Shown piece after piece: positions 53,656 through 62,765 of a stretch of 64,000 bases of DNA. Position 1 is the stretch's first letter. Each line of letters starts with the position of its first letter. The DNA comes from Bacteriovoracaceae bacterium UBA7317 (GTDB lineage Bacteria; Bdellovibrionota; Bacteriovoracia; Bacteriovoracales; Bacteriovoracaceae). The translations under genes and the position numbers were made by a program. The stretch spans positions 1 to 64,000 of the forward strand of contig DKQD01000168.1 of the NCBI GenBank assembly GCA_002474345.1, given 5' to 3'. Under the pieces are notes generated by a model. That model was not told where the DNA came from and did not search any database. It saw nothing but the letters and a program-made list of their open reading frames with translations.

Positions 53656-53936
53656 TATCAAAGACCTTGGTTCTTAAAACAGACAAATTTTTTTCATATT
53701 ACTTCAAAAAATATTTATCGAACCTTTTTCAAAGAACCTAAAATTTGCTTAAAAATAAACTTTAAAATCACGACTGGTGTTAATTAAGTCACAGTTTAAT
53801 TGAAGATCATCCGACTAAATTAGAGTAGTTAATGCTGATTCATTCTAAATGGTAGGGTCAGGAAAAAAAACAAAGTGCTCTTTTTGAAATTAAAACAAAA
53901 ATTCACCTCTTTTTTGTTTCAATTTTAATTTTAATT

Positions 53937-55043
53937 CTATTTGATTAAGGACTCCCACCAAAAAGTTGTTTTTTGATTTTTTCCCAGCTCAATCATCTGA
54001 CCAATTTTCGGTGTTAAAAGGTTTATTCCTTTTTCTTTTGCATTTATTTTTATCTTTTCACCTGGTTCATACCAGGGGTGCAAGGCTATTTCAAACATGG
54101 CCCAATGAATCGGGATAAGGTACTTGGCATTGACATCAAAAAAGGCTTGGGGAACTTCTTTAGGGAGAAGGTGAGCTTCTCTCCACAAAACATTATACTG
54201 ACCATTCTCCAAAAAAGCGATGTCAAAGGGGCCGAGCTTTTTTCCTATATCTTTAAAGTGAGAATCAAACCCAGTATCTCCACTGAAAAAAACCTTTTGA
54301 GCGCCTTTTTCTATGACCCAACCTGCCCAAAGAGTCTTGTTACGATCAAAAAGACTCCGGCCTGAGAAGTGTTGGGCAGGAGTAGCGGTAAAAGTAAGTC
54401 CCCCACTTTTAAAGTTTTCCCACCAATCTAATTCAGTAATTTTCTCTTTATTAATTCCCCAACCTTTGAGGCGGGCGCCAACTCCTAAGGGAACCAAGAA
54501 AAGAGTTTGCTTATCCCTAAAGTACTTTACCGTATCTCGGTCTAGATGATCATAATGGTCATGAGAGATAACGACATAATCTATATGGGGAAGATCCTTA
54601 AGTTTTACAACTGGTGGTTGAAACCTTCTAACGACGAAGGGAACAGGCGAAGCAGCTCCTGAAAAAATAGGGTCCAAAAGTAAAACTTTTCCACCTAAAT
54701 TTATAAGAAGTGTTGAATGTCCAAGCCAAATCACTTTTATGTGATCTGACTTTTTTAAAAAGTCCTGCAGATTTGGAACAACCTCAGGAAGCTTTTCTTT
54801 GGGGGTTCTTTGGTTGCCTCCTCCAAAAAAAAAATCGTACCAAAGAGATTCAGCCTCCATCCTTTTTCTTATCTTATCAAAAAGATTTGGGCGTCTGTTC
54901 ACAAATTGTTCTTTTTCTTTACTGAAATTATTGGATTTCTTAATTTTTTGAAGGTGTCTCCCACTTGGGAGTTGTCCAAACTGAGAACAACTAGAAAGCC
55001 CTATAAGAAGAAGCGCTACTAGCAAAATACTCGAAAAAAACAT
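53937..55043 (-). CDS. metallo-beta-lactamase-fold hydrolase, lipoprotein (NAPE-PLD/UlaG-like)
   Basis: 368 residues; lipobox LLIGLSSCSQFG (Cys19). MBL fold: VIWLGHSTLLINLGGKVLLL, the zinc motif SHDHYDHLD, FSGDTGFDSHF and IPIHWAMFEIALHPW. This arrangement is that of UlaG-like and N-acyl-phosphatidylethanolamine phospholipase D-like enzymes, so a phospholipid or other phosphodiester is a fair guess for substrate. It is the last gene of a three-gene minus-strand unit behind a small membrane protein and an Rrf2 regulator. Confidence 0.85.
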   Translation of the reverse strand: MFFSSILLVALLLIGLSSCSQFGQLPSGRHLQKIKKSNNFSKEKEQFVNRRPNLFDKIRKRMEAESLWYDFFFGGGNQRTPKEKLPEVVPNLQDFLKKSDHIKVIWLGHSTLLINLGGKVLLLDPIFSGAASPVPFVVRRFQPPVVKLKDLPHIDYVVISHDHYDHLDRDTVKYFRDKQTLFLVPLGVGARLKGWGINKEKITELDWWENFKSGGLTFTATPAQHFSGRSLFDRNKTLWAGWVIEKGAQKVFFSGDTGFDSHFKDIGKKLGPFDIAFLENGQYNVLWREAHLLPKEVPQAFFDVNAKYLIPIHWAMFEIALHPWYEPGEKIKINAKEKGINLLTPKIGQMIELGKNQKTTFWWESLIK

Positions 55044-55087
55044 CTTAATGATACCGCTCCTTTAAGGGAATTAATCTAAAAAAGATA

Positions 55088-55510
55088 TTACTCTTTTTCA
55101 TTTGCGTCCATTCTTTTTACAATCTTATACATAACGATGAAGGCCCAAAGCTCAATCAAAACGATAACAATGTGGGCAATGAGGTCATTAACAGGCGTCA
55201 TCGGAGCATTGGCCAAAGGATATAATGGGTCAATAATCGTTTCAAGCCCTTCTCTCACCAGATTCATAAAGAGAACAACCAAAAAGTATCTTGGGTTTTG
55301 TAAAATAATGACTAACAAAGATGCAATGGCCATCGTTGCCGTTCTTCCAGCAAACTCAAAGAGCAAATTTAAATTAGGAATTCCCTCTATCGTTATACCT
55401 GAATCAGCTACGGCCTGATGATTCAATGTAAACAAATAGACTTGCTGTAACATTATTAAAGTTAAAACGGCTTGAAGAATATTGATCCAAAGTGGAATTT
55501 TAACTTTCAT
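55088..55510 (-). CDS. four-helix membrane protein
   Basis: 140 residues, four predicted transmembrane helices (residues about 8-28, 52-70, 75-92 and 105-130), no signal peptide. Family not recognised; the layout recalls DoxX-sized membrane proteins that often go with Rrf2/YwnA regulators. GGGAGGGG gives a strong ribosome site. A 37-bp palindrome lies directly upstream (55523-55559), between this gene and the Rrf2 gene. Confidence 0.65.
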   Translation of the reverse strand: MKVKIPLWINILQAVLTLIMLQQVYLFTLNHQAVADSGITIEGIPNLNLLFEFAGRTATMAIASLLVIILQNPRYFLVVLFMNLVREGLETIIDPLYPLANAPMTPVNDLIAHIVIVLIELWAFIVMYKIVKRMDANEKE

Positions 55511-55522
55511 AGCCCCTCCCGA

Positions 55523-55559
55523 CTCTTAAATTGTAACATTTTTTGTTACAATTTAAGAG
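55523..55559. promoter_or_regulatory. 16-bp-arm palindrome, candidate Rrf2 operator
   Basis: CTCTTAAATTGTAACA (55523-55538) and TGTTACAATTTAAGAG (55544-55559) are perfect inverted arms around TTTTT. No T tract follows on the transcribed strand, so it is not a normal terminator. It sits eight to thirteen bases upstream of the ribosome site of the membrane protein gene and 20 bases after the Rrf2 gene: a good operator, or an RNA hairpin controlling the downstream genes. Confidence 0.7.
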
Positions 55560-55579
55560 AAAAACTTTTAGGGAAAAAA

Positions 55580-56023
55580 TTAAATAGCTTTTTTCAATTT
55601 TCTAGAGACTTTCTTAGTAAATTGAAACAGAGTTATTTTTTTAAGACTTTTAAGCAATACTTTTTTAGCATCTGCCGAGATCTCATCAAGAAGGTCAGAT
55701 ATTATAGGGGCGAGTGAAAGACCAACTTCACAACGAGATGAGTACTTAGCAAAAACAATATTGGTCTTATTTTCTAAGTTAATAGCATTATATATATCAA
55801 GCATTGTTATTTCATGAGGAGACTTTAAGAGGACACTGCCACCACCTACACCAGCTTTACTCCCTACAAGAGAAGCATCCTTTAGCAATGAAATAATACG
55901 ACGAATTACAACAGGGTTTGTTCCAAAACCCTCTGCCAATTCATCAGATGTAACAGCTCCCTCATTTATTTTATGGCATAAAACGGCCATAACGTGGGAT
56001 GCTAAATTCATTTGAGAATTCAT
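55580..56023 (-). CDS. Rrf2-family transcriptional regulator (YwnA-like)
   Basis: 147 residues. Winged helix with MNLASHVMAVLCHKINEG, TSDELAEGFGTNPVVIRRIISLL as recognition helix region, and the wing GSKAGVGGGSVLLKSPHEITMLDIYNAI, all characteristic of Rrf2. Only two cysteines exist (VLCHK, SRCEVG) and the three-Cys Fe-S cluster of IscR/NsrR is missing, so it resembles YwnA-type members. GAAGG precedes the ATG. Probable target: the palindrome just downstream and thus the membrane protein/MBL genes. Confidence 0.85.
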   Translation of the reverse strand: MNSQMNLASHVMAVLCHKINEGAVTSDELAEGFGTNPVVIRRIISLLKDASLVGSKAGVGGGSVLLKSPHEITMLDIYNAINLENKTNIVFAKYSSRCEVGLSLAPIISDLLDEISADAKKVLLKSLKKITLFQFTKKVSRKLKKAI

Positions 56024-56382
56024 AGATGACCTTCAGTTATAAAAGACAATGCATAATAATTGCCTATACAATAACGAATTTTGAAGGGTCGATCTAATAA
56101 AAAAGGTATTAAAAACAAAAAGAGTAAATACATTTTTGTAGTTTTTTTTTTAAGAAGCGGGGTAAAGACAGTATATTACGATAAAAATTTTAACAAATAT
56201 GAACGATGTTTATAAAAAAAATTGCAAACAATGCTTAATAAAACACCTCTAAAAAAATAGTCTATTTTTCAAAACTCAAAAAAGAAAAAATTACACTTCT
56301 GATTCCTTTTATTTAATTAAAAGAGTAATCATGGAATAAGAGCTTAGTAAAAGTCCTAATTTAGTTTTGAATGGAGAATTTT
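56024..56382. other. divergent intergenic region, no gene seen
   Basis: AT-rich region between the Rrf2 gene (minus) and a secreted hypothetical (plus). No strong inverted repeat or coding frame stood out. The promoter of both genes should be here. Confidence 0.45.
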
Positions 56383-57171
56383 GTGAAGATAATCATGTCA
56401 GTTTTTTTTGGTCTACTTTTAAACCATGGGTTATTAAAAGCAGAAATTGATAAATCTGCCTTAGTCGGTAAATATGCTCATTATGATGTAGTTTCTTATG
56501 CGGGAAAGTTGTGGGGACCTATAAAACTAAAGTCCAGGATTATCAGTTTTGGGATAACTGAATATTACTTGGAAAACGGAAAGCTAATGTCAAAAGACAA
56601 GTTTTGTTTTTCTGATTATAAAGCAAACCTTCCTTTTCAATCAAAAACCTCTGATGAGTTTACGAAGGCCATAAAACCTAAACCAGTAGAAATGGAAATT
56701 ATGGAAACCAATGGTGAAATATTTATTCATAGGCCGGAAACTCCAACTCTTTTGGGGGTATCCTTAAAAAAATATACGGACTCTTTTCCCTCAGATCCTA
56801 AGGATCCAAGGTTTATTGATGCAGATAAAGATGGAAAACCTGGGGTCACCGTTAATTTAACAATGGGTAGTTTTTTAGATGAAGAGATCTATATTGCTAG
56901 AAAAGAAATCTTCTCTTATGACATAAAATTAAGAAAAAATGGAATCCTTGCAGGAACAGTTAGAGATAGGTCTCATCAGTATATTATTGGTGGGTCAAAA
57001 CCTGACTTGGTAACAAAAAATAATCCACTCCAAAACAGTGACTTATCAAAAAGCCCAATTTACCTGATTCCTTTGGATAAGGACTTGTCTTGTGATGAAC
57101 TGAAAAGGGAGAGAGATAAATATTTTCCAAAGAACGACAAAAAACACAAGAGGTTCTACAGTCGTTTCTAA
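56383..57171 (+). CDS. secreted hypothetical protein, 262 residues
   Basis: Chosen start is the GTG at 56383, because GGAG lies six bases upstream; the ATG at 56371 overlaps that site. Signal peptide KIIMSVFFGLLLNHGLLKA. The mature protein is a soluble domain, beta-rich with ALVGKYAHYDVVSYAGKLWG near its start and a calcium-loop-like DADKDGKPG in the middle. No family recognised. Convergent with the MarR gene (15 bases). Confidence 0.6.
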   Translation: MKIIMSVFFGLLLNHGLLKAEIDKSALVGKYAHYDVVSYAGKLWGPIKLKSRIISFGITEYYLENGKLMSKDKFCFSDYKANLPFQSKTSDEFTKAIKPKPVEMEIMETNGEIFIHRPETPTLLGVSLKKYTDSFPSDPKDPRFIDADKDGKPGVTVNLTMGSFLDEEIYIARKEIFSYDIKLRKNGILAGTVRDRSHQYIIGGSKPDLVTKNNPLQNSDLSKSPIYLIPLDKDLSCDELKRERDKYFPKNDKKHKRFYSRF

Positions 57172-57186
57172 AAATTGAATGGGTGC

Positions 57187-57627
57187 TTAACTTGAAGGAT
57201 AAAGCTTGGCATTCATTTTATCTAAAAGCCTAACCATCTCGAAAATTTCTTCTTTGGAGAAATTGCCGATTTTGTGAAGCATAGTCATGGGCACATTTTT
57301 GGCCATTTCCTTTTTTTTCAGACCATCTTTTGTAAGTGAACATATCTTTTTTCTTTTATCCTGCTCACTATGCTTAATTTTAATTAGCTTTTTCTTTTCA
57401 AGCTTCTTAAGAATAAGGCTTAGCGAGCCCCCATCAATTTTTGAGAGGGCCTGTATTTCTTTAATATTGGCCTCCTCTAATTCCCATAGGGCCAACATCG
57501 TAATGTATTGCGGATAAGTTAGATTTAACTTATCTAAAGAGTTTTTATAGAGCCTAATGATGCCATTAGAGGCGGCATAAACGCGGTGACATATTTGTCT
57601 GTTTAGCTTTAAGTTTTCATACTCCAT
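57187..57627 (-). CDS. OhrR-type MarR-family regulator
   Basis: 146 residues. Winged-helix MarR fold with the OhrR signature at the N-terminus: ICHRVYAASNGIIRLYKNSL carries the reactive peroxide-sensing Cys at residue 13, and LTYPQYITMLALWE follows with the conserved tyrosine. Known OhrR proteins release DNA when this Cys is oxidised by organic or lipid hydroperoxides. The usual target gene ohr is not here; instead an acyl-CoA ligase is divergently transcribed from a shared region with three phased sites. GGAG lies six bases before the ATG. Confidence 0.85.
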   Translation of the reverse strand: MEYENLKLNRQICHRVYAASNGIIRLYKNSLDKLNLTYPQYITMLALWELEEANIKEIQALSKIDGGSLSLILKKLEKKKLIKIKHSEQDKRKKICSLTKDGLKKKEMAKNVPMTMLHKIGNFSKEEIFEMVRLLDKMNAKLYPSS

Positions 57628-57733
57628 AAGCTACTCCACAAATTTTATAGTCAAAAAACAGATCAATAAATCATCTAAAATACATAGCTATTTCTTAACT
57701 TTAACCCCATTTCAGGAATTATAGGGAGATCTT

Positions 57734-57809
57734 TTGAATGCAAAGCATAATAAAAATCATAATACATTGCATGCAAAGCACAATAATAGTTATAATACAT
57801 TGCATGCAA
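57734..57809. repeat. three 33-bp-phased operator-like sites
   Basis: TTGAATGCAA at 57734, TTGCATGCAA at 57767 and again at 57800; the last two are perfect palindromes. The intervening sequence is also repeated (GCAAAGCAtAATAA and TCATAATACA versus GCAAAGCACAATAA and TTATAATACA), giving a 33-bp unit present twice plus a partial copy. A TATAAT lies at 57791-57796, between sites two and three. Spacing of three helical turns puts all sites on one face of the DNA, as for cooperative binding. Confidence 0.7.
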
Positions 57810-57853
57810 ACTAAACAAAAGTTAGAAAGCTAATTCAAATAAGGGGAATTAAG

Positions 57854-59584
57854 GTGTTATTTAACCAAAGAAAAATACCCAAAAACTACCTTCAAGAATC
57901 TTATGATTTTGCCTCAGAAAAAACCTTAGCTGCGTGTTTTTTTAAGCTTTACAAAAAAAGACCGGATGAAAAGATGGTTTTTTGGAAGGATGAAAGTGGT
58001 AAGTTTTCAAACTCCCTTTCAAACGCTGAAATCCTTAATTATGCCTACTTCATTTCTAAAATGCTGGATTCAAATTGTCCAAAAGTCGGGATTATTTGTT
58101 CCAATAATCCAGCTATTTTTCCAATAGAGTTGGCCATTTGCTTAAAAAAAGGCACTTCAATTTCTGTATACGAAACAGACCCTATAGAAACTATTTCTTA
58201 TAAACTGAATATTTCAAAAGCAGACACCTTAGTTTGCGATAAAAAAAGTTTTAACCTCATTAAAGACATCGATTTCAAAAATGGTTTAGATGTTAAACAA
58301 ATACTTCTTTTGGAAAATTGTAATATCCCTGAAAAATTTGAGGAGAAAAATAATGTAAAAATCGAAAAGGTATGGCCTGAGAAAATAAATTTAAAAGCGC
58401 CTCTAGAAGAAAAGGAAATTATACATTTGATTGCCAAAGGCCATAAAGAAGATATTGTAAGAATCATTTTTACTTCAGGAACCACAGGGTTACCTAAATT
58501 AATCCCTCTTACTCATCAAAACTTTTTAACAACAATTAGGGGTTGGATTAAGCTTATGAAATTTAATAAGCTTCACAGGGTTCCTAGTTTTTTGCCAAAC
58601 GCTCATGTTTTTCAATGTGCGGTCATTTATTTAGGTCTTTTAGGTGTTTTACAGCATTATATAACCTCGAAAAATGATTTAAGCTTGGACTTGAAAAAAA
58701 TCAAGCCAAATATTTTAATCGGAGTGCCTCTTGTTCTTGATACTTTTAAAGAAAAAATTATTAATAAACTCAAGGGGCTGTCCTTTTTAAGGAATTTTAA
58801 CTTTTATGATTTTTCTAAAAACAATAAGATTCTTAATTTCCTCACGCGCTATATTTTTGGAAGATTAATCGTTTTTAAATTAGGATTAGAAAAATGCCAA
58901 TGGTTTATAAGTGGAGGCGCTCCCCTTCATAATAGTACCTATGATTTTTTTGAAAGTGTGTTGGGGTTAAAAGTCCGGCAAGGTTATGGTATGACTGAAA
59001 CTGCTGCTGGGATATCCGCTAATGGAGAAAAAGTTAAAAAGGGAAGTGCTGGACAAGTTATAGAGGGAGTAAAAGTTAAAGTTGGAAAAGATGGATTACT
59101 ATACGTTAAAGGCGAAACAATTAGCCAATTTGGTTATAACTTTGAAGGTAAAATTATTGACAGCGATGGATACTTTTGTACTGGTGATTACGCAGAAATA
59201 GATGATGAAAACTATATTTATCTAAAAGGCAGAAGCGGTAATAGGGTTAAGATGGCCAATGGTAAATACTATAACATAGAGCAGGTTTCCGAAGACATCA
59301 GTTCTGAATTTCACGAGTTTTCTTTTGTTGTTCCTGTCATCGAATCAAGAAATAAAGGTATTCTCATTGTAAATTTAAATGATTCAAAAATTAAGTTGGG
59401 TGAAAATAAATCGGAAAAGATCTTAGAGTCACTAGGGCAAATAAAGAAACTTCCACAATTTGAAAAAATTGTAGTCTACGAAGATTTTACAATTGAAAAT
59501 AATTTTTTAACCCCTACTCAAAAAATAAAATTTAAAGAAGTTATTAATCATTATCTTAAGGCCGATAAGAAATTAAATGAATAA
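57854..59584 (+). CDS. AMP-dependent acyl-CoA synthetase, divergent
   Basis: 576 residues, GTG start behind AAGGGGAATTAAG. ANL ligase motifs: VRIIFTSGTTGLPKLIPLTHQN, GYGMTETAAGIS, GDYAEIDDENYIYLKGRSGN and FLTPTQKIKFKEV with the catalytic Lys. The Ile-Lys-Phe-Lys ending is of the long-chain (LACS/FAA) type. Identity with the FadD-like ligase at 50189-51892 is limited. Divergent from an OhrR-type regulator with phased operator repeats between them, so expression is probably set by that regulator. Fatty acid, perhaps oxidised, is the expected substrate. Confidence 0.85.
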   Translation: MLFNQRKIPKNYLQESYDFASEKTLAACFFKLYKKRPDEKMVFWKDESGKFSNSLSNAEILNYAYFISKMLDSNCPKVGIICSNNPAIFPIELAICLKKGTSISVYETDPIETISYKLNISKADTLVCDKKSFNLIKDIDFKNGLDVKQILLLENCNIPEKFEEKNNVKIEKVWPEKINLKAPLEEKEIIHLIAKGHKEDIVRIIFTSGTTGLPKLIPLTHQNFLTTIRGWIKLMKFNKLHRVPSFLPNAHVFQCAVIYLGLLGVLQHYITSKNDLSLDLKKIKPNILIGVPLVLDTFKEKIINKLKGLSFLRNFNFYDFSKNNKILNFLTRYIFGRLIVFKLGLEKCQWFISGGAPLHNSTYDFFESVLGLKVRQGYGMTETAAGISANGEKVKKGSAGQVIEGVKVKVGKDGLLYVKGETISQFGYNFEGKIIDSDGYFCTGDYAEIDDENYIYLKGRSGNRVKMANGKYYNIEQVSEDISSEFHEFSFVVPVIESRNKGILIVNLNDSKIKLGENKSEKILESLGQIKKLPQFEKIVVYEDFTIENNFLTPTQKIKFKEVINHYLKADKKLNE

Positions 59585-59937
59585 ATGGACTAATAGTTTT
59601 ATCTCTTTGTAAAAAACAGCTGAAATTAAATGACTTATTTAAAACACAAATCTACTCATCATAAGCGTCTTCTTCAGAAAAATGATAGTCTGAGTCTGAA
59701 AGATTAATAATAATATAAGTGAAAATAAATAAAAAAAATATGTTAATAAAATAATTTTTATTTACCTTACTAGCCTTTAAAATTTAATATCTTACGAATA
59801 TTTTTTAAATTTTCCACACCATAACTTCTTTTAAGGTTTAAACCAGATCTTTATTACAAGGGAAATTGAGAATAATCCTAATTAAGCCTATATAAGGAAG
59901 TGATTGAATTTTACTTTCTAATATAGGTGACCCCCCA
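59585..59937. other. intergenic, one doubtful small frame
   Basis: Extremely AT-rich. A minus-strand frame (59652-59783) reads as one hydrophobic helix plus an acidic tail SDSDYHFSEEDAYDE, but has no ATG, GTG or TTG. AGGTGA at 59926-59931 is the ribosome site of the next gene. Confidence 0.4.
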
Positions 59938-61446
59938 ATGGTTAATTTTTTATCTAAAGCAAGAAAAAACTTAAAAAATGACATGTTATCAGGCTTAACA
60001 GTTTCTTTGGCCCTGATTCCTGAGGCCGTGGCCTTTTCTTTTGTTGCTGGTGTTGAGCCCCTTGTAGGACTTTATGCTGCTTTTTTAGTCGGTTTGATTA
60101 CATCTATTTTTGGTGGGCGTCCTGGAATGATTTCTGGAGCTACTGGTGCTTTGGCCGTTGTTATGGTTTCTCTGGTTTCAAATCACGGAGTAGAGTATTT
60201 GTTTGCGGCCGTCGTTTTAATGGGAATTATTCAAATGCTTGCAGGCGTTTTGAAATTAGGAAAATTTGTCCGCCTTATTCCACATCCAGTAATGTTAGGT
60301 TTTGTAAATGGCTTGGCCATTGTTATTTTTCTGGCCCAATTATCACAATTTAAATTTGTCGATTCAGAAGGTGTGAGTCAGTGGCTTCAAGGTAATGACA
60401 TGTCTATTATGCTTTTTCTTGTGGCCTTAACTATGGGTATTACTTATTTTTTACCAAAATTAACCAAGGCAATTCCATCTTCTCTCGCCGCTATTGTGAG
60501 TGTGACCGGACTCGTTTATTATTTTGGATTGGATACAAGAACAGTCGCTGATATGGCCTCAGTAGGAGGGGGACTTCCAACGCTTCATATTCCAAGCGTT
60601 CCTTTAAACTTGGAAACGTTAAAAATTATTTTCCCTTATTCCTCAATTTTGGCCGCCATTGGTTTAATAGAATCTCTAATGACCTTACAGCTTGTAGATG
60701 AAATCACTGAAAGTAAGGGAAATGCAAACCGTGAATGCATTGGACAAGGCTTTTCAAACATTGTGACGGGTTTTTTCGGTGGTATGGGCGGATGTGCAAT
60801 GATTGGACAAAGTATGATTAATGTTAATTCAGGAGGTCGCGGTCGTGCCTCTGGAATAACAGCATCTTTATGCCTCCTCTTTTTTATTGTTGTAGGTTCA
60901 TCAATGATTGAAATGATTCCTCTTGCAGCTCTTGTGGGTGTTATGTTCATGGTTGTGATTGGGACTTTTGAGTGGTCAAGCGTTCAGATTTTAGGAAAAA
61001 TTCCAAAATCTGATGCTTTTGTTATTATTTTAGTCTCAGCCGTCACGGTCTTTTCAGATCTTGCCGTCGCGGTCTTTTGCGGTGTTATTGTTTCATCCCT
61101 TGTTTTTGCTTGGAAAAAGTCAGAGCGTATAAACTCTAAAACCTACATAGATAAAGAGGGCTTTAAACACTATACTCTTAAAGGACCTCTCTTTTTCGGC
61201 TCCGTACAAAGCTTTCAAAATATTTTTGACCCTAAAAATGATCCGCATAAAGTCTATCTGGATTTCGAAGAATCAAGAGTTTGTGATTATTCTGGTATTG
61301 AAGTTATCAATAGCTTAGTTTCCAAATACAGGAATTTAAAGAAAGATATTTATATTAAAAACCTAGGTCCTGACTCTCAAAGCATTATAAGTAATGCTGG
61401 TGTTATCTTTGAAGGCAAAGTATTAAACCCTACAAAGCTAACCTAA
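59938..61446 (+). CDS. SulP-family anion transporter with STAS domain
   Basis: 502 residues. Ten or more transmembrane helices in the SLC26/SulP fold, starting with LTVSLALIPEAVAFSFVAGVEPLVGLYAAF, the family signature, and GSVQSFQNIF opening a C-terminal STAS domain (about 415-500, VYLDFEESRVCDYSGIEVIN). Such carriers import sulfate, bicarbonate or dicarboxylates with Na+ or H+. The substrate is not readable. No carbonic anhydrase or sulfur gene is adjacent. The promoter is likely in the AT-rich region upstream. Confidence 0.92.
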   Translation: MVNFLSKARKNLKNDMLSGLTVSLALIPEAVAFSFVAGVEPLVGLYAAFLVGLITSIFGGRPGMISGATGALAVVMVSLVSNHGVEYLFAAVVLMGIIQMLAGVLKLGKFVRLIPHPVMLGFVNGLAIVIFLAQLSQFKFVDSEGVSQWLQGNDMSIMLFLVALTMGITYFLPKLTKAIPSSLAAIVSVTGLVYYFGLDTRTVADMASVGGGLPTLHIPSVPLNLETLKIIFPYSSILAAIGLIESLMTLQLVDEITESKGNANRECIGQGFSNIVTGFFGGMGGCAMIGQSMINVNSGGRGRASGITASLCLLFFIVVGSSMIEMIPLAALVGVMFMVVIGTFEWSSVQILGKIPKSDAFVIILVSAVTVFSDLAVAVFCGVIVSSLVFAWKKSERINSKTYIDKEGFKHYTLKGPLFFGSVQSFQNIFDPKNDPHKVYLDFEESRVCDYSGIEVINSLVSKYRNLKKDIYIKNLGPDSQSIISNAGVIFEGKVLNPTKLT

Positions 61447-61754
61447 GCTGTATTTTATAGGTGGATCTGAGAATGGTATGGCTGATTAAGTGGCTGGACA
61501 CCTACAGCTCTTGGGTATCCAACCACTAAACTTAAAACGAGACGTTGATTCTAACAGAGCCACTAATATACTTTTAAAAAGACATTGAGCCAAACATTGT
61601 AAGTTAGACAAATTTTAATAATTTACACTTCAAATAAATATAAAGTGCCATATAAAGCGAAAAACATTCATCTTTTTGTAACAATTTTGAGTAAAGAAGG
61701 TATTGTATTGATTGAAAAGGAAATTTCTTATTTTTTTAAAAAAAGGCCTGTCAG
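61447..61754. other. intergenic region with a 14-bp-arm hairpin
   Basis: AGTGGCTGGACACC (61489-61502) and GGTATCCAACCACT (61514-61527) are inverted arms with two mismatches that become G-U pairs only in minus-strand RNA. There is no T tract. It may be a structured minus-strand transcript or a protein site. The rest shows nothing. Confidence 0.45.
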
Positions 61755-62588
61755 ATGAAGACAACGTTTTTTTTCTTTGTAGTTCTTGCTTTTCTAGGTC
61801 CCTTTGAGCTTCAAGCAGGGGAATGGGAAGATATATTTAACGAAGATGGTATTAAGGTGTCACAAAAAAGCATTGAGGGGTCATCTATTATTTCCTTTAA
61901 AGCAGAGATGGTTGCAGAAAAAAATATCCATGAGCTTTTTACTGTCCTATATGATCCTGACCATAAAGAAGATTTTCTTGAAAATGTCATCGAGTTTCGC
62001 ACCCTAAAAGTTTTGAATGACTATGAGGGCATAAGTTACGTTAAAGTTGCAAACAACTTACCATTTATTGATGACCGCGATGTTATACTTCATAGCAAAA
62101 TAACCCTGAAGCCAAATCTCAAACAAATTTACGTTCCTACGAAAAATTCAGACCTAAAGCTTGTGCCCAAAAAAAAGGGAACTGTAAGGATACCCAAGCT
62201 TAGGAGTAGTTGGTTATTTGAAGCTCTTAGTCAAACAAAAACAAGGGTTACCTACCAAAATGAAGTTGACCCAGGTGGCTTCATACCTAAGTGGCTTGTA
62301 AACTTAGCGAGCAAGAGGTTGCCTTTTGGAACACTGCAAAAGCTCCGGAAGCTTTCTGAAAAAAAAGAGGCCTTAAGGCGGACGAGTACCTTTTTAAAAT
62401 ATTTCATTGATTGGGAGCCTTATCTAGGCAAGAATCACCCCGCATCCAAGCGCACTAAGGAAGAGGCCTTATCTATTCAAGCTGAGATGAGAGGAATTTT
62501 TAAACAGCACTGCGAAGCTGGAAGCAAGGAATCATGCGACGCCTCTAAAAACTATGTCGTACCATTTTTAAGAGGGGAGGGCTTTTAG
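61755..62588 (+). CDS. secreted START-domain lipid-binding protein
   Basis: 277 residues; signal peptide to about ELQAG. A START (StAR-related lipid transfer) domain covers residues 20-215: WEDIFNEDGIKVSQKSIEG, LYDPDHKEDFLENVIEF, ISYVKVANNLPFIDDRDVIL, VTYQNEVDPGGFIPKWLVN. START domains hold one lipid in a hydrophobic tunnel; the periplasmic location suggests lipid shuttling between membranes. The last 60 residues are helical with two cysteines. Confidence 0.85.
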   Translation: MKTTFFFFVVLAFLGPFELQAGEWEDIFNEDGIKVSQKSIEGSSIISFKAEMVAEKNIHELFTVLYDPDHKEDFLENVIEFRTLKVLNDYEGISYVKVANNLPFIDDRDVILHSKITLKPNLKQIYVPTKNSDLKLVPKKKGTVRIPKLRSSWLFEALSQTKTRVTYQNEVDPGGFIPKWLVNLASKRLPFGTLQKLRKLSEKKEALRRTSTFLKYFIDWEPYLGKNHPASKRTKEEALSIQAEMRGIFKQHCEAGSKESCDASKNYVVPFLRGEGF

Positions 62589-62765
62589 AAAAGGTGCTCC
62601 AAAGTCTTTAATTTTATTTTTGGCCAGGGGGCTTGGCCTAAGCACTAGACAATCTTTATACAAATCTCCCCTTCAATTTTTTAAAAGTAGACGATTTCGC
62701 CCATCATGGAGTAGAAATGGTTCAACCATTTTACTATGGTCACGTTAAACACGTCTAGGGTTCTG

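Noticed and set aside
57734-57809. CRISPR-like 33-bp repeat
   Set aside because: Only two full copies, adjacent without spacers, located in a divergent promoter; operator sites explain it better.
59652-59783. Minus-strand frame with a hydrophobic helix and the acidic tail SDSDYHFSEEDAYDE
   Set aside because: No ATG, GTG or TTG in the open stretch and another frame there looks equally hydrophobic; kept only as a note.
61473-61529. 18-codon plus-strand frame (MVWLIKWLDTYSSW) after AGGTGG
   Set aside because: Too short and overlaps the inverted repeat, which explains its composition.
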